Part shown: one piece after another, positions 1 through 5,677 of the stretch | Layout of the letters: every line of letters starts with the position of its first letter | Position numbering within the stretch: position 1 is the first letter of the stretch | Source of the DNA: an uncultured Collinsella sp. | Lineage (GTDB): Bacteria > Actinomycetota > Coriobacteriia > Coriobacteriales > Coriobacteriaceae | Direction: 5' to 3' | Length of the DNA stretch: 10,707 bases | NCBI GenBank assembly: GCA_902491915.1 | Contig: CABUJL010000065.1 | Coordinates: forward strand, 1 to 10,707 | The notes under the pieces: generated by a model | What the model saw: only the letters and a program-made list of their open reading frames with translations | Database searches by the model: none | What the model was told of the DNA's origin: nothing | Translations under genes and position numbers: made by a program

Positions 1-7
1 TGCTCGG

Positions 8-2632
8 TTACTTGTCGGCAGAGGTCTTTTTGGTAGCCGACTTCTTGGCCGTCGTCTTTTTGGCCGTCGTCTTTTTGGCCGTCGTCTTTTTGGCCGTCGT
101 CTTTTTGGCCGCCGTGGTCTTCTTCGCAGTCGTCGTCTTCTTTGCCGTGCTCACCTTGGTCGTGGTCTTGCGGCCGCGGGCGGGCTTCTTCTCCTTGGTC
201 GGGCAGTCCATGTTGACGCAGATACGCCACGGGCCGCGCGCCGTGTTGACCACCACGATGGGGGCGCCGCACTCGGGGCAGGTCTCGCCCGTCGCCTCGA
301 GCTTGCCGCGCGCCGGCAGCGGATAGCTCACGCCGCAGTCATCGTAGTTGGTGCAGCGAATAAAGCGCTTGCCGCTTTTTTCGCTCTTGTGCGCGATCAG
401 ATCGCCATGGCGTCCGGCCTCGGCACACACCTTGCACTCGCCCACCTTAAGGTCAGGCTCGTAGTTGGTGGGACACGTGGGGTTCACGCAAATCTCGAAA
501 GCCTTCTGGCGGAACGGCTGGCACTTAATGCGCGGCGCACCGCACTCGGGGCACACGGCCGCCTCGCCCTCGAGCGGGCTCACCTTGACGCCGCTCGGCA
601 CCGGATAGGTCACGTCGCAGTCGGGCCAGCCCATGCAGCCGATAAAGCTGCCGCGGGTCTTGGCGCTCGTCTTCATAACCAGGTCCTTGCCGCACTTGGG
701 GCAGGCGCCCACGCGCGCATCGGCCGTGACGGCATCGCTGATGGCGTCGCCCAGCTCCTGCGTGTGCTTGAGCAACTCGTCGAGCACGCCGGCCAGCAGC
801 GCGCGCGAATGCGTCACGACATGCTCTTCGGTATCCTCGCCGCGCTCCACACGGGTCATATCGCCATCGAGCTCGCTGGTCATATCGGGGCTCGTGATGC
901 GCGGGGCAAACTGCGTCAGCGCGTCAATGATGGCGATGCCCAGCTGGCTCGGCTCAACGGGATCATTTTTGAGGTAGCGCACGGCATACAGGCGCTCGAT
1001 GATGCTCGCACGCGTGGACTTGGTACCCAGGCCGCGCTTCTCCATCTCCTGCACGAGTTTGCCCTGGCTGTAGCGCGCGGGCGGCTCGGTCTGCTTGGCC
1101 TCGAGCTTAATGTCGAACACGTCGACCGTATCGCCCTGCTCCAGCGGCGGCATCTGCTCGTCTCGCTTAAGGCCGTACGGGTAGGCCTCGCGGAAGCCAG
1201 GGGTCACGAGCACGTCGCCCGAGGCCACGAACGGCTCACCGTTGACGTCGAGCTCGAGCTTGGTGTTCTCGATGGTCGCGGGCCCCATGAGCGTTGCCAG
1301 GAAGCGACGGGCGATGAGGTCGTAGAGCTTGCGCTGGCCGCCGTCGAGCGTGGACGGATCGCCCTCGCCCGTGGGATAGATAGGCGGGTGGTCGGTGGGC
1401 TCGACCTTGCCGCGCGTGGGCTTCATTGGACCGGCGAGCACCTTTTTGCACACGGGCGCCAGCGCCGGGTTGATCTTTGCCAGGTCGCTCACCACGGCGC
1501 CCAGATCGAGCGTCGCAGGGTACACGGTGTTGTCGACACGCGGGTAGCTGATGAGACCGGCCATGTAGAGGGACTCGGCGATGCGCATCGTACGCGCAGG
1601 CGAGATGCCCTCGGCCGCGGCGGCAGCCTGCAGCGAGGTCGTCGCAAACGGCGTGGGCGGCTGCTGCTTACGCGAGCGCTTGGTCACCGCGGCAACGGTC
1701 GCCGTCTTGGCGCCGTCGACGTGGCCGTACGCCATCTCGGCAGCATCTTTGTCGGTAAAGCGCGCCGTTTTGTGCGCAATCTTAAAGCGATCATCCTCGG
1801 CAGCACCCTGAGCGGCACCCATGCCGCGAATCTGCCAATAGTCCTCGGGCACAAACGCCATGCGCTCGCGCTCGCGCTCAACCACCAGGGCGAGCGTCGG
1901 CGTCTGCACGCGGCCGGCAGAGCGCACGTTACCAAAGCCACCGAACTTGGCGAGCGTCAGATAGCGCGTGAGCACCGCGCCCCAGATGAGGTCGATGTGC
2001 TGACGGCTCTCGCCGGCGTCGGCCAGATTCTGGTCGAGCGTGACGAGATTATCGAAGGCGTGCGTGATCTCGGCCTTGGTAAACGAAGAGTACTGGGCGC
2101 GGGCGACCGGCAAGTCCGGCGCAACCTCGCGCACCTTGTTGAGAGCATCCGAGCCAATCAGCTCGCCCTCGCGGTCGAAGTCCGTGGCGATGATGACGCT
2201 GTCAGACTTCTTGGCAAGGTTCTTGAGCGAGCGAATGAGCTCCTTCTCGGCCGGCAGCTTAATGACGGGTGCCCAGGTGAGGTAAGGCAGGCTCTCGAGC
2301 TTCCAGCCCTTGATGGAAATGCCATCGGCAAGGAACGGCTTGCGCTTGGTGTCGTAGGGCGGACGCGCCAGGCCATCGGGCATGTCGGCCGGCAGCATCT
2401 CACCGTCCTCGGTGACCGAATACCAACCCAGCTTTTTATCGAACAGCACGCTGTCGCAAAAATCGGGCGCAAGAATGTGACCGGCAAGACCGATCGTCAC
2501 GCACTCCTCGCCCTTCCACTCAAAACGGTAGATGGCGGTGTTGTACACCTTGTCCTTTTTAGGCTTACCCGTGGACAGCCGCTCGGCGATCTGACGCGCG
2601 GCGTCGTTTTTCTCGGCGATGATGAGCTTCAA
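8..2632 (-). CDS. topA: DNA topoisomerase I (type IA), archaeal-like, with zinc ribbons and Lys-rich tail
   Basis: An 874-residue type IA topoisomerase, which relaxes negatively supercoiled DNA by cutting and passing one strand. The N-terminal TOPRIM domain shows the catalytic Glu7 (IIAEKND) and the acidic triad in DFDREGE (Asp151, Asp153, Glu155). The core has SAGRVQTPTLALV (238-250). The active-site tyrosine is Tyr363 in ISYPRVDNTVYP, a motif closer to archaeal TopA than to the bacterial YMRTDS form. Four Cys4 zinc ribbons follow: C644/647/666/672, C694/697/715/720, C733/736/760/766 and C785/788/805/810. The tail from about 823 is a run of T-T-A-K-K units. The start is TTG at 2632, supported by AGGAG six bases upstream; no better start is visible. 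It lies 54 bases after hypB in the same direction and is probably the last gene of the tat-hyp run. Family assignment is firm; physiological specialisation versus a second TopA elsewhere cannot be judged. Confidence 0.97.
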   Translation of the reverse strand: MKLIIAEKNDAARQIAERLSTGKPKKDKVYNTAIYRFEWKGEECVTIGLAGHILAPDFCDSVLFDKKLGWYSVTEDGEMLPADMPDGLARPPYDTKRKPFLADGISIKGWKLESLPYLTWAPVIKLPAEKELIRSLKNLAKKSDSVIIATDFDREGELIGSDALNKVREVAPDLPVARAQYSSFTKAEITHAFDNLVTLDQNLADAGESRQHIDLIWGAVLTRYLTLAKFGGFGNVRSAGRVQTPTLALVVERERERMAFVPEDYWQIRGMGAAQGAAEDDRFKIAHKTARFTDKDAAEMAYGHVDGAKTATVAAVTKRSRKQQPPTPFATTSLQAAAAAEGISPARTMRIAESLYMAGLISYPRVDNTVYPATLDLGAVVSDLAKINPALAPVCKKVLAGPMKPTRGKVEPTDHPPIYPTGEGDPSTLDGGQRKLYDLIARRFLATLMGPATIENTKLELDVNGEPFVASGDVLVTPGFREAYPYGLKRDEQMPPLEQGDTVDVFDIKLEAKQTEPPARYSQGKLVQEMEKRGLGTKSTRASIIERLYAVRYLKNDPVEPSQLGIAIIDALTQFAPRITSPDMTSELDGDMTRVERGEDTEEHVVTHSRALLAGVLDELLKHTQELGDAISDAVTADARVGACPKCGKDLVMKTSAKTRGSFIGCMGWPDCDVTYPVPSGVKVSPLEGEAAVCPECGAPRIKCQPFRQKAFEICVNPTCPTNYEPDLKVGECKVCAEAGRHGDLIAHKSEKSGKRFIRCTNYDDCGVSYPLPARGKLEATGETCPECGAPIVVVNTARGPWRICVNMDCPTKEKKPARGRKTTTKVSTAKKTTTAKKTTAAKKTTAKKTTAKKTTAKKTTAKKSATKKTSADK
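45..104 (-). repeat. 15-bp tandem repeat, four perfect copies, encoding the TopA C-terminal tail
   Basis: The unit TTGGCCGTCGTCTTT (plus strand) occurs four times without change at 45-59, 60-74, 75-89 and 90-104. Diverged units lie on both sides (30-44 and 105-119). Because 15 is a multiple of three, each copy adds one five-residue Thr/Ala/Lys unit to the lysine-rich tail of TopA, and gain or loss of copies would keep the frame. The identity at the DNA level, including third codon positions, suggests recent slippage or recombination. Confidence 0.9.
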
Positions 2633-2638
2633 AAGAGG

Positions 2639-2643
2639 CTCCT
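2639..2643 (-). promoter_or_regulatory. Ribosome binding site deciding the TTG start of topA
   Basis: AGGAG on the minus strand ends six bases before the TTG codon at 2632-2630. There is no in-frame ATG near the conserved N-terminal TOPRIM strand (MKLIIAEK), so the TTG is taken as the start. Confidence 0.7.
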
Positions 2644-2686
2644 ATCTCATGTCTCTGCGGCTACGCCCGCCCGTATGGCGGCCGAC

Positions 2687-3370
2687 TTACGCCCTTGCTT
2701 GCTCAATCTGCCCGATGAGCCAATCGCACCAGGCATCCATGCCCTCGCCCTTGCGCGCGCTCACGGCAAACCGCGGCGCCTGCGGATTGAGGTCATCGAG
2801 TGTCTTAGTATACCTATCCATGTCAAAATCGAAAGCCGGAGCCACGTCGACCTTGTTGAGCAGCTGTGCGCCGGCGTGTTGGAAGATGCCCGGGTACTTG
2901 ATGGGTTTGTCGTCGCCCTCGGGCACCGAGAGGATCATGATGGACAGGTTCTCGCCCAGGTCAAAGTCGACTGGGCAGACCAGGTTACCCACGTTTTCGA
3001 CAAAGATGACGTCAATGTTTTCCAGACCCACCGCCTGGTCGAACGCGTCAACGGCCTCCATGATCATGTTGCCCTCGAGGTGGCACAGGCCGCCCGTGTT
3101 GATCTGGATGGCGGGCATGCCGGCTTCCTTCATGGTAATGGCGTCGACATCCGAGGCAATATCGCCCTCGATGACGGCGCAGCGCAGGCCAGCCTTGTCG
3201 CGCAGGCGCTCGTTGGTGCCCAGGATCGTGGTGGTCTTGCCCGAGCCGGGGCTCGACAGCACGTTAATCACGTAGGTGTTTGTCTCATGAAATCGCTGAC
3301 GCAGCTGATCTGCCAGGCGCTCGTTGCGCGACAGAATCGGCGACGCGATATCAATCGTTTTCTCGGCCAT
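2687..3370 (-). CDS. hypB: Hydrogenase nickel-incorporation GTPase HypB
   Basis: A 227-residue SIMIBI-class GTPase that works with HypA to deliver nickel to the large subunit of [NiFe] hydrogenase in the cytoplasm. Visible motifs, numbered from the chosen start, are the P-loop SSPGSGKTT (39-47), EGD (68-70), NKVD (173-176) and SARKGEG (205-211). The family nickel/zinc site at the dimer interface is present as Cys96-His97 (GGLCH) and Cys132 (NLVCP). The N-terminal CxxCGC motif of E. coli HypB and the His-rich stretch of other HypB proteins are both absent, so this is the short form. An upstream GTG at 3379 is in frame but sits inside the ribosome binding site; the ATG at 3370 has AAGGAG eight bases upstream and is preferred. 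It follows hypA by 55 bases and precedes topA by 54. Confidence 0.96.
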   Translation of the reverse strand: MAEKTIDIASPILSRNERLADQLRQRFHETNTYVINVLSSPGSGKTTTILGTNERLRDKAGLRCAVIEGDIASDVDAITMKEAGMPAIQINTGGLCHLEGNMIMEAVDAFDQAVGLENIDVIFVENVGNLVCPVDFDLGENLSIMILSVPEGDDKPIKYPGIFQHAGAQLLNKVDVAPAFDFDMDRYTKTLDDLNPQAPRFAVSARKGEGMDAWCDWLIGQIEQARA

Positions 3371-3378
3371 ATTCGGCA

Positions 3379-3384
3379 CTCCTT
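3379..3384 (-). promoter_or_regulatory. Ribosome binding site deciding the hypB start
   Basis: AAGGAG on the minus strand is eight bases before the ATG at 3370-3368. The longer reading from the GTG at 3379 would begin within this site, so the three extra residues are rejected. A TATAAA box lies a few bases further upstream, near 3396-3401, and could be the -10 of an internal promoter, but no -35 is clear. Confidence 0.65.
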
Positions 3385-3425
3385 ACTTCTGCCCCTTTAT
3401 ACCCCGTCCCCAGATGGCTGATGGG

Positions 3426-3782
3426 CTAATCATCGGGGGTTTCGATTTCGATACTTGCGATGTCGAGCTCGCGGCCGTGCAGTAGGCGCACATTGGCGCC
3501 GCCGCACTGGGGGCAGCGGCAGTGGAAGCGGTCGTGCTCAAAGACCTCACCGCAGTCCAAGCACTCGCTTTGTGGATGGACCTCCTCCACGGCAAGCTCG
3601 CAGCCTCGCGTGAGCGGGTCCTCGTCGCGAAATGTCTCCCACGCAAAGTCGAGCGCCTCGCGCACGACCTCGGTCATATCCCCGATACGCAGCGTTACCA
3701 AAACGGCGCGCGAGGCCCCCGCCCCACGCGCCGCGCGAATCACTGTATCGAGTATGCCGTTGACAATGCCAACCTCGTGCAT
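3426..3782 (-). CDS. hypA: Hydrogenase maturation nickel metallochaperone HypA
   Basis: A 118-residue HypA, the usual length for the family. The N-terminal MHE places His2 and Glu3, the known nickel ligands, directly after the initiator Met. The zinc domain has Cys74-x2-Cys77 and Cys90-x2-Cys93, with an extra Cys88. The ending GRELDIASIEIE is characteristic. HypA binds nickel and passes it with HypB to the hydrogenase large-subunit precursor (in some bacteria also to urease). Its ATG lies six bases after the tatC stop, and the ribosome binding site GAGGAG is formed by the last codons of tatC, so translation of the two is probably coupled. Other maturation genes (hypC, D, E, F) and hydrogenase subunits are not in the window. 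Confidence 0.97.
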   Translation of the reverse strand: MHEVGIVNGILDTVIRAARGAGASRAVLVTLRIGDMTEVVREALDFAWETFRDEDPLTRGCELAVEEVHPQSECLDCGEVFEHDRFHCRCPQCGGANVRLLHGRELDIASIEIETPDD

Positions 3783-3788
3783 ACCGAT

Positions 3789-4580
3789 TTACTCCTCGTC
3801 GTCCTCGTCGTCCGAGAACAGGTCCAGACGACTCACAAACAAGCCCTCCTTGCCCTCGCGCGCGGTAATGACCACACGGGCGATGGCAAGCGAAATCTCG
3901 TAGAGCGAGAGCAGGGCGCCATACATGAGGCCCAGCGTAATGGGCGAGCCGTCGGGCGTAATCACAGCCGAGCCCACGAGCAGGCCTACGTACACGTAGC
4001 GCCAGGCGCCGCGGAAGGCCGCGTAGGACACGATATGGAAGACGGACAGGTAAAAGATGATGAGCGGCAGCTCAAACGCCACACCAAAGCCGATCATAAA
4101 GAGCAGCTCCATGTTGACGTAGTTCTCCAGATCGGGCAGCGCCGTAGCGACGGCCGAGGTCTCGCCGATGAGCCACTCAAAGCCCGCAGGGATGATGATG
4201 AAGTAGCAGAAGATGGCGCCCAGGAAGAACAGCACCGTCGAGGCGAGCACCGTGGGCACGACCCACTTGCGTTCGTTGGGGCGAAGCGCCGGCAGGAAAA
4301 ACGCCAGAATCTGCCAGATGATCATGGGCGTGCACATGACCACGGCCATCTTGATGGCCAGCGAGAAGCGCAAGCCAAAGCCACCGAGCGTGGTGGTGAT
4401 GTAGAACTTGCCGTCCGGCACAAAGGAGCGGATGGGATCTTCCAGGATGTCGAGCACAACAGGCGTGGCGAAATACAGCACGATAGCGGCGGCAAACACC
4501 GACACAACCACGATGGTCAGGCGGCGACGGAGCTCTCCCAGGTGATCGAAGAGCGGCATTCGCGCAGGTCCGATAGGCAT
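3789..4580 (-). CDS. tatC: Twin-arginine translocase subunit TatC
   Basis: A 263-residue multi-pass membrane protein of the Tat pathway, which moves folded proteins across the cytoplasmic membrane. The family N-terminal signature DHLGELRRRL is at residues 12-21 and the conserved membrane glutamate, in FGVAFELPL, is Glu170. ITPDGSPITLGLM (207-219) matches the region before the last helix. About six hydrophobic segments can be seen, near 22-42, 75-96, 107-132, 158-182, 195-209 and 213-234. The C-terminus is short and very acidic (DDEDDEE). The ATG at 4580 overlaps the tatA stop by one base (TAATG), with GGGAGG upstream inside tatA. A second in-frame ATG (residue 8) lacks a site of its own. TatC binds the twin-arginine signal peptide. 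Pairing with the single TatA/B gene just upstream supports a functional Tat unit. Confidence 0.97.
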   Translation of the reverse strand: MPIGPARMPLFDHLGELRRRLTIVVVSVFAAAIVLYFATPVVLDILEDPIRSFVPDGKFYITTTLGGFGLRFSLAIKMAVVMCTPMIIWQILAFFLPALRPNERKWVVPTVLASTVLFFLGAIFCYFIIIPAGFEWLIGETSAVATALPDLENYVNMELLFMIGFGVAFELPLIIFYLSVFHIVSYAAFRGAWRYVYVGLLVGSAVITPDGSPITLGLMYGALLSLYEISLAIARVVITAREGKEGLFVSRLDLFSDDEDDEE

Positions 4581-5158
4581 TACTCATCGCCTCCCTTCGG
4601 GGCGTCGGCGGCAGCGGTGTCGTCCTCGGCCTCGAGCTCGCGAGCGAGCTGGTCGACGACGGCCTTGCGCTTGCGGGGACGACGGGCGTAGAGGTCAGCC
4701 GTCGTGGGCTCTGCCGGCTCGGGCTCGGGCTCCGGCTCCGGCTCTGCAGCAGGTTCGGGCTCGACGGCGGCAGCGGCAGGCTCGGCACCCTCAGCCTCCC
4801 CAGCAGCGCCTTCGTCCTCGGTGGCACCCTCGCTCGCGGCCTTCTCGGCAGCAAGACGGGCGCGGCGCTCGGCAAAGGTCTCCTTCTTGGCGGGCGCCCC
4901 CGTCTCGGCGGCATCCTCGTCCGCATCGGAATCGTCGTCGACGGCAGCCTTCTTGGGCTTGACCGGAGCCGACGCGGCCTCGCTCACCGGATCGATAATC
5001 TCGGACTGAACAACGGCCGTCATCTTTTCCTGCGTCTCGCGGAACTGACGGATGGCACGGCCGATCGTGCGGCCCATCTGCGGGAGCTTATCCGGGCCAA
5101 ACAGCAAAAAGCCGAAGACCACGATGATCGCGAGCTCACCCTCTCCAATACCAAACAC
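4580..5158 (-). CDS. tatA: Twin-arginine translocase TatA/TatB-family protein with long charged tail
   Basis: A 192-residue protein when read from a GTG at 5158. The N-terminus has the Tat A/B layout: a short start FGIGEGEL, one membrane helix at about 9-20, the hinge FGPDKLP (20-26) and an amphipathic helix (about 27-46). The glutamate before the helix and the GPxxLP hinge are somewhat TatB-like, so TatA versus TatB cannot be settled by reading. The tail (about 65-192) is low complexity and acidic, with a Glu-Pro run at 133-150 and a basic patch RRPRKRK at 159-165. This is longer than typical TatA (about 60-90 residues) and resembles the extended tails seen in actinobacterial homologues. The reading frame can be extended upstream to an ATG at 5203, but that adds 15 residues before the helix and has no binding site, whereas GGAGG lies five bases before the GTG. 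Confidence 0.92.
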   Translation of the reverse strand: MFGIGEGELAIIVVFGFLLFGPDKLPQMGRTIGRAIRQFRETQEKMTAVVQSEIIDPVSEAASAPVKPKKAAVDDDSDADEDAAETGAPAKKETFAERRARLAAEKAASEGATEDEGAAGEAEGAEPAAAAVEPEPAAEPEPEPEPEPAEPTTADLYARRPRKRKAVVDQLARELEAEDDTAAADAPKGGDE

Positions 5159-5163
5159 ACATA

Positions 5164-5168
5164 CCTCC
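5164..5168 (-). promoter_or_regulatory. Ribosome binding site deciding the GTG start of tatA
   Basis: GGAGG on the minus strand is five bases before the GTG at 5158-5156. The ATG between them (5162-5160) is out of frame. This site and the expected short N-terminus of Tat A/B proteins both favour the GTG. Confidence 0.7.
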
Positions 5169-5233
5169 AAGGCTCGATGTGAGTCGAGCCCGCACCGCGC
5201 CATTCGGCCGGAACTCGTCTATTCATTCGGTCA

Positions 5234-5239
5234 AGTATA
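5234..5239 (-). promoter_or_regulatory. Possible -10 box of the tat-hyp-topA promoter
   Basis: TATACT on the minus strand, about 75 bases before the tatA GTG, close to the -10 consensus. No convincing -35 is seen; that region falls inside the hairpin at 5240-5267. The same TATACT core occurs upstream of the aminotransferase gene. The call rests on the -10 alone. Confidence 0.35.
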
Positions 5240-5267
5240 GCGCCCGGACGCCAAAACGTCCGAGCGC
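5240..5267 (-). terminator. Strong hairpin downstream of the STAS gene, possible terminator
   Basis: On the minus strand GCGCTCGGACG and CGTCCGGGCGC can form an 11-bp stem with one T-G wobble around the loop TTTTGG. The wobble pairs only in minus-strand RNA, which fits transcription from the STAS gene that ends at 5312. There is no T-run after the stem, only TATACTT. Two smaller palindromes lie between it and the STAS stop: ATGCC/GGCAT at 5279-5292 and a GCCC/GGGC pair just beyond. Confidence 0.45.
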
Positions 5268-5311
5268 ATCACAAACATATGCCAAACGGCATGCCCTTTT
5301 GGGGGCAAAGA

Positions 5312-5626
5312 TTATGCAGCGGTGATCGAAATCTCCTGGTCGACGCCCAACAGCTGAACCACGCGCATCACCGGGGGCTGCACATTGGTGCAGCTAAAGC
5401 GCTTGCCGTGGTCGACCGCGTGGTGCGCGGCGCCCACAAGCACGCCAATGCCCGTCGAGTCGATGTAGCTCACCTGGGCAAAATCGAGCTCAACGGCCTC
5501 AGTGGGCTGCTCGAGCGCCAGGTCGATAGCATTACGCAGGCTATCGGCGTTAGAGATATCGATCTCGCCGGTTACCGTAATGGTGTAGAGCTCTGGCGTG
5601 GGGTTGGTGGAAATACCCAAATCCAT
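5312..5626 (-). CDS. STAS-domain protein, anti-anti-sigma factor (SpoIIAA/RsbV type)
   Basis: A 104-residue single STAS domain. TGEIDISNAD (19-28) is the first conserved stretch, and YIDSTGIGVL (54-63) holds Ser57, which corresponds to the serine phosphorylated by a partner anti-sigma kinase in SpoIIAA and RsbV. In that family the unphosphorylated form binds the anti-sigma factor and releases the sigma factor. No kinase, phosphatase or sigma gene is adjacent, so the partner is unknown. The ATG at 5626 has AAAGGAG seven bases upstream. It starts 51 bases after the aminotransferase stop and may be cotranscribed with it; no terminator is evident between them. Biochemical role is inferred from the fold; which sigma factor or other output it controls cannot be told here. 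Confidence 0.9.
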   Translation of the reverse strand: MDLGISTNPTPELYTITVTGEIDISNADSLRNAIDLALEQPTEAVELDFAQVSYIDSTGIGVLVGAAHHAVDHGKRFSCTNVQPPVMRVVQLLGVDQEISITAA

Positions 5627-5677
5627 GTATATGCTCCTTTACGTATCGAAAGTGCGGATAGTACGCGAAGCCGCGCG

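Noticed and set aside
389..3421. A plus-strand open frame of about 1010 codons running opposite topA and hypB
   Set aside because: It crosses two well-identified minus-strand genes, its translation is rich in Arg, His, Leu and Ala without recognisable motifs, and it arises from high-GC codon bias in the true frames. It is a shadow.
3522..4691. A plus-strand open frame opposite hypA, tatC and the end of tatA
   Set aside because: Opposite three firmly identified genes; a shadow with biased composition and no ribosome binding site of note.
4710..4745. Hexamer repeats (GGCTCG/GGCTCC) as a possible mobile or regulatory repeat
   Set aside because: They are explained as codons for the Glu-Pro run of the TatA/B tail.
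5159..5203. A 15-residue N-terminal extension of the TatA/B protein from the ATG at 5203
   Set aside because: No ribosome binding site at that ATG, and Tat A/B proteins normally begin directly before the membrane helix; GGAGG supports the GTG at 5158.
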